From CAYWXK01 sp964462515 (lineage in GTDB: Bacteria; Planctomycetota; Phycisphaerae; Sedimentisphaerales; Anaerobacaceae), in contig CAYWXK010000014.1 of the NCBI GenBank assembly GCA_964462515.1, positions 1 through 64,000 of the forward strand: 64,000 nt of DNA, in the 5' to 3' direction. Within the stretch, counting starts at the first letter, position 1. Each line of letters opens with the position of its first letter. A model generated the notes under the pieces. That model ran no database searches. It saw nothing but the letters and a program-made list of their open reading frames with translations, and was not told the DNA's origin. Position numbers and translations under genes: made by a program. Positions 1-8,878 of the stretch are shown one piece after another.

Positions 1-400
1 TGTACCGGCCGAAACTGGGTCGATACTTTACCAAGCCGAGAAAATACAGGGAGTTAATAGTTACGTCGATGACGTCCTTCTGGCGGGGCAGTAGTTCGAT
101 GAATTCACGCCGGCCTTCCTTGGTGAACATTGTATAGTACAGATGATATATCGAAACCAGGATGAGGACAGCCGCCCCAGCGCGGTGAATATATCGTATC
201 GCCTCAATGCTGCCGAAGGCACTTACTACGGCCTGGCTCCAGCTATACCCGGGTCTTCCCAGGCACCACAAGGGTATACCCGTGATGATTAGGGTGATTG
301 TACTCAAGAATAGAAGTATATGTTGAACGCGGAACTGCAAACCGAACCGCTGAAAGAATTCGCGTTCTTCCGCCTTTGTGCCGCTTGTTTGTCTCATCAT
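1..400 (-). CDS. b-type cytochrome membrane subunit (partial)
   Basis: The reading frame starts at ATG 400-398 and runs off the left edge, so only about 133 N-terminal residues are visible. Two or more hydrophobic helices are visible, the first beginning near VQHILLFLSTITLI, with histidines in QHILLF, YIHRAG and IYHLYYTMF placed as heme-b ligands would be. This matches the di-heme cytochrome b family (formate dehydrogenase gamma / cytochrome b561-like) that exchanges electrons with the quinone pool. Its start overlaps the stop of the upstream seven-heme cytochrome by 4 bp (ATGA), which implies coupled translation and a joint complex. The exact family is uncertain because the C-terminal half is missing. 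Confidence 0.75.
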   Translation of the reverse strand, partial: MMRQTSGTKAEEREFFQRFGLQFRVQHILLFLSTITLIITGIPLWCLGRPGYSWSQAVVSAFGSIEAIRYIHRAGAAVLILVSIYHLYYTMFTKEGRREFIELLPRQKDVIDVTINSLYFLGLVKYRPSFGRY

Positions 401-2331
401 TTTTGTTCACTCCATGGTTTGTGGATTGAGGACTGCTTGGCCCTATTAGCCAGCCACAACATGACACGGCGATACAGGTCACCCAGGATGTGCAATATCA
501 AAAGAGTCATTACCCCGATTATCAGCAGCTTGAAAAACCAGTTGACTCGCACATATACAGGGCCGCCAATTTCGTACATATCCCTCATCTTTCTGAAGAC
601 GCCGCCTTTGCCCTGGACCGGCGAGTCAACCCACACTTTGCCGAAGAAGAAAGGCGCCTCGGGAGAGTGACAATCCTCACACCGTCGAACACCCAGCGCC
701 TGGGCAGCCGGCCTGACATCATGAGCAATAGGCCATAAATAAGGTTTAGCCGCCGGATGATTTTCCTGCTGGCAGAGTTTCCCTGTGTCATCAAGATAAT
801 AGAGTATGCCGCCGGCAACATAAACCGGCCTGCCCTCAACTGATTTTTCCGACGACAGCTTCTTCAGTGCTTCAGCGATATGTTCGGTGGTCAGTGACAG
901 CCAGCCGCCGGAAACCGTTAGTTTTTCCTTGGTGAAGATTTCACCGGCAGTTTGCCTGACAACTTCAATGTCAATCGGCATAACGTTCTGGTCTTTCAGA
1001 ATACCCCAGAATGCAGGCCATATCAATTTATGAGGGGCAATTTTGCCGTTCGGCTGTCTGGCAAAAACAGGAGCGACTATATGCGGCATCGCATCCGGCG
1101 ATTTATTGACGTTAATTGTTCCTAAACGGTGGGCTCGTGAGGTCTTGGCAAGGTAAGTGTTTTGTGCCGGCCAAGGGCCACTGTGACAGGCGGTGCAGGA
1201 GAGTTTATCAAAGTGCACTGGTGGAATACCCGGATGCTTGGGCACAGGCGCACCCAGCCGGCCCGCCACCGGTATTGATAGTGATGACTTCCCTTCAAGA
1301 TGGCAACCCTGACACGATGAAGTGGCTGCCAGCGGATTAGACGAGACATTCGGCTCACCTTCGTATCCGCGGGTAATGTTGTGGTCGATGCCGTTGCGGT
1401 GACAATCAACACAGGTTAAGCCAGCCATAAGGTGCACATCCTCATCTGATGACCACTTTTCAGTCTCTTTTTCAACCAGATACAAGTTGGAATGGCAGAA
1501 ATAGCAGCGCTCGGCAGGGACTTTTCTGACAATATTAAAAAAGACCTTGTTATCCTGTTCAAATATGTTTTCTTTATAGGTAATCGTAGGCGGTACCAAC
1601 CTTTTATTTTCCGGGGGTTCGGGCATAAAAGGGTCGTAAGTATCAGGCATAAATTCAGCAGAGCCACGAACTGCTGCCAACTCAGTAGAAGCAGCAGCCG
1701 CCCAGCGGAAATTCTCCCGAACCACCTGCACGGCATAGCCATCTATACTTCCCTGGTCTTGACCAGGATTGCCATTGTGGCAGGTCATACAATTGATTTC
1801 CAGCTTACCCGATATATATTCGCGAACAATCTGCTGAGGCTCTTTGCTCGCAAGCTCTCCTGCACCGCCTCCTGGCATATGCCTGCCGAACAGCTTGGTA
1901 AATCGACGGGACGTCAAGCCGACCTGCTCAGGTTTGTATGTGCCCGGCAAGGGGCGATAGAAAAGAGGAATTTGGGTGGCGATGGTTGGGTCAACATATA
2001 TCCACGGCTGGGCCGGCCGACCAGAAGGGACATTTGCATCGACGGCATTAAAATGCCAGCCCGAACTTATTGTATTGTAGCTGTGACACTCCCCGCACGT
2101 CCATCGAGTCGAAAACGGCAGAAGCAGTTTCGCGTCGGGGGTTATCTTGCTGCCTTTTTTACCGTCCTGGTTTTCAGGATACAGGTAGATAAGATGATGT
2201 GAGGCGGCTCTGCTGCCGTCGCTTACATCTCCCAGCAGCTTCTCACCATCTTTGGCAGCCCATGACAAGTCGGGTGACAAAACCGCCGAAAGATACAACA
2301 GGACACTTATTACTTTCAATCCCTTTTTCAA
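397..2331 (-). CDS. Membrane-anchored seven-heme cytochrome c
   Basis: The 644-residue protein has a Sec signal peptide (about 1-26) and seven CxxCH heme c motifs at about residues 79, 181, 276, 307, 340, 379 and 551. One transmembrane helix lies at about 600-620, followed by a short basic cytoplasmic tail. It should sit in the periplasm anchored by its C-terminus and carry electrons between the membrane and periplasmic partners. The downstream gene encodes a cytochrome b and overlaps it by 4 bp, so a quinone-linked electron-transfer module is likely. The direction of electron flow and the substrate cannot be read from the sequence. It is the last complete gene of a long minus-strand sugar-oxidation cluster, 63 bp after a Gfo/Idh/MocA gene. 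Confidence 0.88.
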   Translation of the reverse strand: MKKGLKVISVLLYLSAVLSPDLSWAAKDGEKLLGDVSDGSRAASHHLIYLYPENQDGKKGSKITPDAKLLLPFSTRWTCGECHSYNTISSGWHFNAVDANVPSGRPAQPWIYVDPTIATQIPLFYRPLPGTYKPEQVGLTSRRFTKLFGRHMPGGGAGELASKEPQQIVREYISGKLEINCMTCHNGNPGQDQGSIDGYAVQVVRENFRWAAAASTELAAVRGSAEFMPDTYDPFMPEPPENKRLVPPTITYKENIFEQDNKVFFNIVRKVPAERCYFCHSNLYLVEKETEKWSSDEDVHLMAGLTCVDCHRNGIDHNITRGYEGEPNVSSNPLAATSSCQGCHLEGKSSLSIPVAGRLGAPVPKHPGIPPVHFDKLSCTACHSGPWPAQNTYLAKTSRAHRLGTINVNKSPDAMPHIVAPVFARQPNGKIAPHKLIWPAFWGILKDQNVMPIDIEVVRQTAGEIFTKEKLTVSGGWLSLTTEHIAEALKKLSSEKSVEGRPVYVAGGILYYLDDTGKLCQQENHPAAKPYLWPIAHDVRPAAQALGVRRCEDCHSPEAPFFFGKVWVDSPVQGKGGVFRKMRDMYEIGGPVYVRVNWFFKLLIIGVMTLLILHILGDLYRRVMLWLANRAKQSSIHKPWSEQK

Positions 2332-2394
2332 TTTATAAGCAATCCTTTACTCGAAGTCCCGGCTTTTCGGGATGCTCTGGTTTTGTTCGTAATG

Positions 2395-3750
2395 CTAAAC
2401 CTTGAATTCTTCCGGCTTAAAATCGAGCTTTTTACCAGCTTCTACCGCCTCATTGACTTTCAACACCGCGACAGCAGTTTCGTATCCGACTTCTGCGGGG
2501 CAGGTTAGTTTGGCCTTGCCGCGAATAGCATCGAAGAAATTCTCCAGATGGGGCTGATGAACCAATTTATCCAGCGTTACCGGTAGCTTGAAACAGGGCG
2601 GCTTAGGTGACTCATATACCTCGATGCCGGTGGCATCGGCTGGTTTCTCTTCCTTTTTCTCTGCGACAGGAGCTACCAGATAACCCATCTGGACCCACTT
2701 GTCCCAGTGGTCTTCGGGCAGCCATGCCTCACGATATGTTTCACCTCGCCCGGCAGCTTCGGAGATTAAAAGACTCCCTTCATCGCCCATAAACAGCTCG
2801 TAATATCCGTTGCCGCTGTTGGTGGTTATAGTTTGATAAAAGGCTCGAACCATTCCCTGCTGGGTCTGGTATTCGTAAATAGCGAGGACGTGGTCATACC
2901 ACTCGTGGCCTTTCCAGTAATCGACTCCGCCGCTGGCAATAACCGACTTGGGGTTTGCTTCGAGGAACCAGGCATAGACGTCAATCTGGTGTGAGCCGAG
3001 ATCAACGATGGGGCCGCCTCCAAATTTCTTAAACCATCGCCAGTTTCTGAACTGATGCATAGACTCAAAACCGTATTTTTCGAGCGTGGCCTTGTCGAGG
3101 TCGGTCTCTTTTGGCCAGCCGAAGTCCTCACAGGATGCCTTGCCGCGGTTCCACTGGCCGTTGATGGTGGTGATATGGCCTAATAGCTTTGCCGCCTTAA
3201 TTATCTTGTCGTAGCAGTGGATATAACGAGGATTGCTGCGGCGCTGGTGGCCTATCTGCAGGAGCTTGCCGGTTTCTCTGGCTGCCTGCACCATTGCCTT
3301 GGCGCCCTCGATGGTGTTGGACATCTCTTTTTCGCAATAGACATTCAGGCCGGCCTTCAGGCAGGCAACCGAATGTTCAGAATGCCAGAAATCGGGCGTA
3401 GCAATTACCACGGCATCGAGGTCTTTTTGTTTATCAAGCATCTCTTTATAGTCGGTATAGGCATTGTGCTCAATTTTATACTTCTTCAACAGGTTCGAGA
3501 CGCGTTTGAGGTTGTAGGCCTCCCAGATATCACAGACGGCCCTGAAGCGAATGTTCGGGATTTTCATACAGGCGTTCAGCAGAACCTGCCCCTGGGTTCC
3601 CGTGCCAAGCAAAGCCACGTTTATATCATCTTTTTTCTGGGCGGTTGCCTGTCCAAAAACCGACGGTGATATGGCTAAACCTGCCCCTACTGCCGCAGTA
3701 GAACGAAGGAAGCTTCGTCTGTTTATCCCCCTTGCTTTTCGATTATTCAT
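2395..3750 (-). CDS. Tat-exported Gfo/Idh/MocA oxidoreductase (Gfo1)
   Basis: I place the start at ATG 3750, giving 451 residues, because it directly precedes a twin-arginine signal (INRRSFLRS, residues 9-17) and has TTGGAG upstream. A longer frame to 3876 would only translate an intergenic stutter repeat. A Rossmann fold follows (LLGTGTQGQ, residues 48-55), then the ATPDFWHS strand. The family motif EKP is changed to EKE at residues 140-142, while a histidine in LGSHQID (about residue 254) keeps the usual second-domain position. The family transfers hydride between NAD(P) and a sugar hydroxyl; export through Tat implies a pre-bound cofactor. The substrate is unknown. It ends 63 bp before the seven-heme cytochrome gene. 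Confidence 0.88.
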   Translation of the reverse strand: MNNRKARGINRRSFLRSTAAVGAGLAISPSVFGQATAQKKDDINVALLGTGTQGQVLLNACMKIPNIRFRAVCDIWEAYNLKRVSNLLKKYKIEHNAYTDYKEMLDKQKDLDAVVIATPDFWHSEHSVACLKAGLNVYCEKEMSNTIEGAKAMVQAARETGKLLQIGHQRRSNPRYIHCYDKIIKAAKLLGHITTINGQWNRGKASCEDFGWPKETDLDKATLEKYGFESMHQFRNWRWFKKFGGGPIVDLGSHQIDVYAWFLEANPKSVIASGGVDYWKGHEWYDHVLAIYEYQTQQGMVRAFYQTITTNSGNGYYELFMGDEGSLLISEAAGRGETYREAWLPEDHWDKWVQMGYLVAPVAEKKEEKPADATGIEVYESPKPPCFKLPVTLDKLVHQPHLENFFDAIRGKAKLTCPAEVGYETAVAVLKVNEAVEAGKKLDFKPEEFKV

Positions 3751-3833
3751 CGTAATTAACTCCAAAAATCTAACAAACCTGAGATAGTGAATAGTGAGTG
3801 GCAACCGGTGTGTAGTGACTGGTACAACATATA

Positions 3834-3874
3834 AACCAATTAACCAATCACCAATTAACCAATCACCAATTAAC
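3834..3874. repeat. CCAATTAACCAATCA stutter repeat
   Basis: About 40 bp between two minus-strand genes repeat the units CCAATTAA and CCAATCA almost three times. A related stutter is at 45141-45182, and similar TCAATAGTCAATTATCAA text is at 20347-20375. It is AT-rich and non-coding; translating it gives a spurious LIGDW repeat in front of Gfo1. Confidence 0.8.
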
Positions 3875-3950
3875 AACTACCCATTATGACACGATTCCGC
3901 TCTGCGGTCAAGTCCGCATCTGCAAAATTTCGTTTATGATACTTTTAAGG

Positions 3951-6089
3951 CTATTCCAGCAGGGGCTTTATAACGATATTGCGATATGCTACAGGCCCGT
4001 GGTTACCTTGGAACATAAGCGGGCCGGTAGGTGCTTCCTTGCCGGTGACACCGCCGGGCGTCGGACCCGGTAGCTTAAGGTACTCGTGGAGAGTCTGGCC
4101 ATTGAGTTCCACCTTTAGAAGTTTAGCGTTACCACGTTTTTCGCCGGTGGCGTAAAATCCTGGAGCCCGAAACTCAATCACGTACCTCTGCCATTCGCCG
4201 GGCTTTTTACAGGCGTTGACCGGCGGCGGAGCGGCACCATAAACTGCGCCCATGTCACCGCTGTCCAGCTTCACTTCGCCGTAGCTATCCAGCACCTGTA
4301 TTTCATATTCGCCCATTACATAGATGCCGGAATTAGATTCCTTTGGCACCATCAGTTGCAGCTCGATGCGGCAGTCCCCGAACTTGGCTTTAGAGAATAT
4401 ATCAAGGCTGTCGCCGTGCTGGGCGGCAAGATTTATCATTTCACTGCCGCCTTCTTTGGCTACGAGCAACCTCGGGTCGCTGGGTGAAACGGCGGCTGTG
4501 CCTACGGCCCACTTGGATTTACTCTTATCGCCGGCAACTTCCCAATCATTGAGGTCTTTGCCGTTGAAAAGCAGGACAGCGTCGCCAACTTTTTGCTGCA
4601 GGTGCATAATGCTGATGTCTTTAAACTCGACAACCATCGGCGGTCCGACGTGAATTTGAAGCGCAAAGATGCCTTCGCGGGCACCACCCTTGGGGTCATT
4701 GTCAATTAGTTCGATTGCCTGGTAGCCATTAAGATATTGGACGATGTGATTACCCTGGGCGATGATGTAGTATTCGTTCCAGTCTTTTTCCTTGTAGTAA
4801 CCGGCCTTTACAAGCTCGTCTTTGTCGGCTACTTTGCCGACCACGCTTTTCTTGCCGGCTTCATCTATTACTACAAATTCGCCGACGTTGGCCAATCCTG
4901 CTCTTCCTCGCTCATCATAGAGGAATCCGACCTTGCCCGGAGCATTTTCGACTTCAGCCTGGTAGCCACCCACGCGCCACTCGCCGAGGTCTTTGCTGCG
5001 GTACTGGATGCCGGAGTTACCGTTCTGAATGCGGAACTTTATCTTCAGCTCAAAATCTTTGAGCGTGCCGCCACGCCAGATACAGAACGTATTGTTAGTT
5101 GGAAGATTTCCAACGCTGGTTTCGCCGCGAATGGCGCCATCCTTAACCGACCAGAATCGGCTGTCCCCATCCCAGCCGGTCAGGTCCTTGCCGTTAAAGA
5201 TAGATTGCCAGCCTATCTTCGCAGGGGTCTGGCCCTGCCCAACGGGAATCTGACCGAGTTCTGCCGCAATCTTGTTAAAGTAAGGGAGGCACTGGGCAAT
5301 TTCGGGGGAAGAGTTTTCCCAGTTGTATTCATATTCGATTGAGAAAGAGCCTTTGAATTTCTGGCGGGCAAGTTCAGTCAGCATCGCCTTGACGTCGCAT
5401 TTTCCGCTGCCCCATATTACATCGTGGCCCTGGTCGAGGTCCTTAAAGTGCAGGCTGATAATTCGGCCCTGCAGCTTTTTAAGACATTCGAGCGGAACAA
5501 GACCCGAGCGGAACCAGTGGCCGCTATCTGCGCAGGCCCCTATGCGGTTGCTGCGTCCCTGGCAGACCTTGAGCACTGTTTCGGGGTCCCAGTAATGCGA
5601 GGGCTTGGGGTGATTGTGTATGGCAACATTGATTTTATACTCCTGGCATAGTTTGTCTATAAGGCCGAAGGCATCCTCGGGCGGCTCGGAAACAATCGTC
5701 TCAATTCCCATATCTTTTGCAAAGTCGAATACCTTTCGGCATTCCGCCTCGTTATTCGACAGGCCGACCACGCCATAGTTAATAAGTTTAAGACCTGCGC
5801 TTTGTAGTTTCTTTTTAACTTCCGGCCTTATCTCGGCTGACAGATTGTGGTCAAAGTTGACATCGGGTTTTTCTTTGCTCAGTCGCTGACCTGGATAAGC
5901 CTCGATGTAACGAAGGCCGAGGGCCTTGGTCTTGTCAATCGCCTCATAAAAACTAAAGCGATTAAATGTGTAGGCCTGCATACTCAACTGCCATTTTTCC
6001 TGAACCTGGGCGGCACAGGGCCTGGCCAGGCACAAGATAAAGGGTGCAACTGCAAGAAGGGCGATAGTGAGTTTTGCTTTCCTGTTCAT
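3951..6089 (-). CDS. Exported sugar isomerase-like TIM barrel fused to two DUF1080 domains
   Basis: This 712-residue secreted protein has a Sec signal (about 1-27) and AGGAG upstream of the ATG. Residues about 30-275 resemble the sugar phosphate isomerase/epimerase (xylose isomerase-like) TIM barrel, with candidate metal ligands in VSEPPED, IHNHPK, CADSGHW, LHFKDL and SIEYEYN. Two DUF1080 domains follow, at about 296-495 (begins FNGKDLTGW) and 503-712 (begins FNGKDLNDW). Each has the SGIQYRS/SGIYVMG-type strand. DUF1080 is a lectin-like fold, members of which hydrolyse 3-keto-glycosides. The fusion suggests keto-sugar release and isomerisation in the same compartment. It lies between Gfo1 and Gfo2. 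The reaction of the barrel is inferred only from family. Confidence 0.87.
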   Translation of the reverse strand: MNRKAKLTIALLAVAPFILCLARPCAAQVQEKWQLSMQAYTFNRFSFYEAIDKTKALGLRYIEAYPGQRLSKEKPDVNFDHNLSAEIRPEVKKKLQSAGLKLINYGVVGLSNNEAECRKVFDFAKDMGIETIVSEPPEDAFGLIDKLCQEYKINVAIHNHPKPSHYWDPETVLKVCQGRSNRIGACADSGHWFRSGLVPLECLKKLQGRIISLHFKDLDQGHDVIWGSGKCDVKAMLTELARQKFKGSFSIEYEYNWENSSPEIAQCLPYFNKIAAELGQIPVGQGQTPAKIGWQSIFNGKDLTGWDGDSRFWSVKDGAIRGETSVGNLPTNNTFCIWRGGTLKDFELKIKFRIQNGNSGIQYRSKDLGEWRVGGYQAEVENAPGKVGFLYDERGRAGLANVGEFVVIDEAGKKSVVGKVADKDELVKAGYYKEKDWNEYYIIAQGNHIVQYLNGYQAIELIDNDPKGGAREGIFALQIHVGPPMVVEFKDISIMHLQQKVGDAVLLFNGKDLNDWEVAGDKSKSKWAVGTAAVSPSDPRLLVAKEGGSEMINLAAQHGDSLDIFSKAKFGDCRIELQLMVPKESNSGIYVMGEYEIQVLDSYGEVKLDSGDMGAVYGAAPPPVNACKKPGEWQRYVIEFRAPGFYATGEKRGNAKLLKVELNGQTLHEYLKLPGPTPGGVTGKEAPTGPLMFQGNHGPVAYRNIVIKPLLE

Positions 6090-6134
6090 TTTTTTCTCCT
6101 GTAAAATCCTTCCATTAAATTTTTTTGCGCTTCT

Positions 6135-7445
6135 TTATAAGGTCCATCCTTTGCGATATTCTCGCTTAAGGAACTTGTTAGCTTCGGGGACATTTGTTAT
6201 TTTGAAATCAGGGCCATCCCATTGTAGTTTCACACCTGCACGGGCAGCAATGTTGCCCAGCAGAATAGTCTCCGTCAGGGGCCCGGAATAATCAAAATTG
6301 GCCAATGGTTTCGGCCCGCCTTTGCAGGCCCTTATCCATTCCTGATAGTGGTCAACGTCTCGCCCGAATAGCTGCTTGGGCAGCTTGAACTCTTTCATTT
6401 TGGATTCCGGTATAAGCCGTGGGCCGTCCATATGAGGTGCAAGGATTGTGCCCTTTTCGCCATAGTATAGCCCGCCCTGGTCAGGTAAGTTTCGGTCTTG
6501 TTCAAGTTCTGGAGGCCGAGGCGGCATATTCGCACCGTCATACCAGGTTACCGTTACAGGCGGCAGTTGGCCTCTCGCTGGAAATTCCCAGCAGACTATT
6601 GTAGCTTCAGGGTATGTCTCATTATTAAATGGGCCAGGCTTAGCTTCAACGCTCGTCGGATACAGCAAATCGAGGGCCCAATACACCGGGTCTATTATGT
6701 GGCAGCCCATATCTCCCAGCGTGCCCGTCCCGAAATCCCACCAGCGCCGCCAGTTGCTGGGTAGATACGTAGAATGATATGGTCTCTCCGGCGCAGGGCC
6801 CAGCCACAGGTCCCAGTCAAGCGACTCCGGCACAGGCGGGGTTTCTGTCGGCCGGGTACCGCCGCCCCAGTTTTTGTTACTCCAAATATCGACTCGCCGA
6901 ACCTGGCCAATCATTCCAGACTTTATAATCTCCACCAGCAGTTTAATCACAATCATAGCGTGAAGTTGAATACCCATCTGTGTCATTACCTTATTCTTGC
7001 GGGCGGCTTCAGTAAGCTGGCGAACCTCAAAGATATCGTGTGCCAGGGGCTTCTGGACATAGACGTGCTTACCCATTTTTATCGCCATCATAGCTGCAAC
7101 CGCGTGTATATTATCAGGTGTGGATACCGTTACCGCATCGATATTTTTATCCTCGGTTTCGAGCATTTTTCTAAAGTCGCGATATTTTTTGGCATTTGGA
7201 AATTTCTCGAATGTAGCTGCTGCGTACCTCCAATCGACATCGCACAGCGCCACTATGTTTTCCGTGCTGACCTGTTGAACATCGGATGCGCCCATTCCGC
7301 CGACGCCTATGCAGGCGATATTAAGTTTTTCACTCGGCGGAATTTGACGCGAGCCGCCAAGCACATAACGTGGAACAACTGTAAAACCTGCTACAGCAGC
7401 GGCGCTACCAAGAAACTTCCGACGCGAAATTTTGTTACTATTCAC
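6135..7445 (-). CDS. Tat-exported Gfo/Idh/MocA oxidoreductase (Gfo2)
   Basis: I choose the GTG at 7445-7443 as start (436 residues) because GAGGAG lies 7 bp upstream; a TTG at 7466 would place that ribosome binding site inside the gene. The Tat signal is ISRRKFLGS, followed by the PRYVLGG linker shared with Gfo3 and Gfo4 and the Rossmann loop IGVGGMG. The EKP motif reads QKP (residues 131-133), an E to Q change, although the lysine is kept. The GDMGCHIID motif supplies the expected second-domain histidine. The C-terminus ends YRKGWTL, the signature of the Gfo2-3-4 subgroup. It lies 25 bp after Gfo3 and is presumably cotranscribed with it. The sugar substrate is unknown. Confidence 0.88.
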   Translation of the reverse strand: MNSNKISRRKFLGSAAAVAGFTVVPRYVLGGSRQIPPSEKLNIACIGVGGMGASDVQQVSTENIVALCDVDWRYAAATFEKFPNAKKYRDFRKMLETEDKNIDAVTVSTPDNIHAVAAMMAIKMGKHVYVQKPLAHDIFEVRQLTEAARKNKVMTQMGIQLHAMIVIKLLVEIIKSGMIGQVRRVDIWSNKNWGGGTRPTETPPVPESLDWDLWLGPAPERPYHSTYLPSNWRRWWDFGTGTLGDMGCHIIDPVYWALDLLYPTSVEAKPGPFNNETYPEATIVCWEFPARGQLPPVTVTWYDGANMPPRPPELEQDRNLPDQGGLYYGEKGTILAPHMDGPRLIPESKMKEFKLPKQLFGRDVDHYQEWIRACKGGPKPLANFDYSGPLTETILLGNIAARAGVKLQWDGPDFKITNVPEANKFLKREYRKGWTL

Positions 7446-7470
7446 GATTAGACTCCTCGATATCAATCAA

Positions 7471-8817
7471 TTACAATGTCCAATCCTTACGGTACTCACG
7501 CTGCAGGAACTGGTTGGCCTCAGATAGATTAGTAATCTTCATATTCGGTCCATCCCAGAGCAGCTTCGTCCGTGTTAATTTCTCACGCAGCTCCACTCGT
7601 AAAGCGACATTGCCCAGTAATACCACCTCGGCCAGGAGGCCCGCGTGGTCGAAATTAGAGCCGGCGGGTTTGCCTCCTTTGCAGGCCTCAATCCACTCTT
7701 CAAAATGCCCCGGCGAGCGAGGCAGCACCTCTGGGGGCTTGCCGTATTCCTTCGACCTGGATTCAGGTATTAGTCTATGTTTTAGCATCTTGCCTTTATC
7801 GCCTACAAAAAGAATACCGCCTTCTCCAAACTCCTGACCTTCTTCAAGCTCATCGGGGCGGGGCGGCCTTAATCCACCGTCATACCAGGTGAGTTTAACC
7901 GGCGGCATATCGCCGCGAGCAGGGAACTGATAATGAACGGTTGATGCAACAGGGTATGTCTCTTTATTGACTAATGTGCTGCTTGCCTCGACGCTGGTAG
8001 GATGGCCGAGTTTAAGCGCGCGGAAGACAGGGTCGATACTATGGCAGCCGATGTCCCCTAATGCCCCCGTGCCGAAATCCCACCAGCCCCGCCAGGCAAA
8101 CGGCAGATAACAAGGATGATAAGGCCGATACGGCGCAGGACCCAACCACAGGTCCCAGTCGAGCGTTTCCGGGACCGGCGGCTCTTCTTTTGGCCGGTCA
8201 ACGCCCTGCGGCCAATACACATCAAACAGGCCCTGCGACGGTCTATCAGTCCAGACGTGGACCTCTCGAACCTTGCCTATAGCACCGGCCCAGATGTATT
8301 CGCACATCAGGCGGGTCTCCTCGGTTGCCTGGCCCTGGTTTCCCATCTGCGTAGCAACTTTATGCTCACGTGCTGCCTCGGCAACTTTACGAGCCTCATA
8401 GACCGAATGCGTCAAGGGTTTCTCACAATAAACACTTTTTTCCATTTTGATTGCCATCATAGTAGCTGCGGCGTGCACGTGGTCCGGCGTGGCAACCGTC
8501 ACCGCATCGATGTTCTTGTCTTCCTCTTCGAGCATCTTGCGGAAGTCGCGGTATTTTTTTGCGTTGGGGAAGCGATTGAATGTGCCCGCGGCGTGTTTGG
8601 CATCGACATCGCACAGAGCAATAATGTTCTGGCTGCTTACGCCGTCGATGACACCTGCGCCTCGCCCGCCTACGCCGACTCCGGCGATATTAAGTTTTTC
8701 GCTGGGCGGGATGTTGCGGGGGCCTCCAAGCACGTAGCGGGGCACAACTGTAAAGGCCGCCACAACCCCTGCATCAGCGAGAAATCGCCGCCGACTAATT
8801 TTCTTCTTTTGTGACAT
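7471..8817 (-). CDS. Tat-exported Gfo/Idh/MocA oxidoreductase (Gfo3)
   Basis: The 448-residue protein starts at ATG 8817 with GAGGTGA upstream and a twin-arginine signal ISRRRFLAD. It contains the nucleotide loop VGVGGRG, the strand ATPDHVHA, the canonical EKP (residues 132-134, in YCEKPLTHS) and the GDIGCHSID second-domain histidine motif. The end YRKDWTL matches Gfo2 and Gfo4, so these three look like recent paralogues. The family performs NAD(P)-dependent oxidoreduction of sugars; here in the periplasm, with cofactor presumably bound before export. It lies 61 bp downstream of a DUF1080 lipoprotein gene, fitting an oxidise-then-cleave pair. Confidence 0.9.
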   Translation of the reverse strand: MSQKKKISRRRFLADAGVVAAFTVVPRYVLGGPRNIPPSEKLNIAGVGVGGRGAGVIDGVSSQNIIALCDVDAKHAAGTFNRFPNAKKYRDFRKMLEEEDKNIDAVTVATPDHVHAAATMMAIKMEKSVYCEKPLTHSVYEARKVAEAAREHKVATQMGNQGQATEETRLMCEYIWAGAIGKVREVHVWTDRPSQGLFDVYWPQGVDRPKEEPPVPETLDWDLWLGPAPYRPYHPCYLPFAWRGWWDFGTGALGDIGCHSIDPVFRALKLGHPTSVEASSTLVNKETYPVASTVHYQFPARGDMPPVKLTWYDGGLRPPRPDELEEGQEFGEGGILFVGDKGKMLKHRLIPESRSKEYGKPPEVLPRSPGHFEEWIEACKGGKPAGSNFDHAGLLAEVVLLGNVALRVELREKLTRTKLLWDGPNMKITNLSEANQFLQREYRKDWTL

Positions 8818-8878
8818 CAGCTATTCACCTCAAAATCTTTTTCCCCGGTTTGCAACAAATCGGGACAAATCTGCATAT

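Noticed and set aside
1492..2202. 236-codon plus-strand open frame
   Set aside because: It is antisense to the seven-heme cytochrome, whose CxxCH motifs are intact, and has no recognisable features.
3751..3876. N-terminal extension of Gfo1 with LIGDW repeats
   Set aside because: It translates an intergenic stutter repeat and would bury the twin-arginine signal 50 residues inside the protein.
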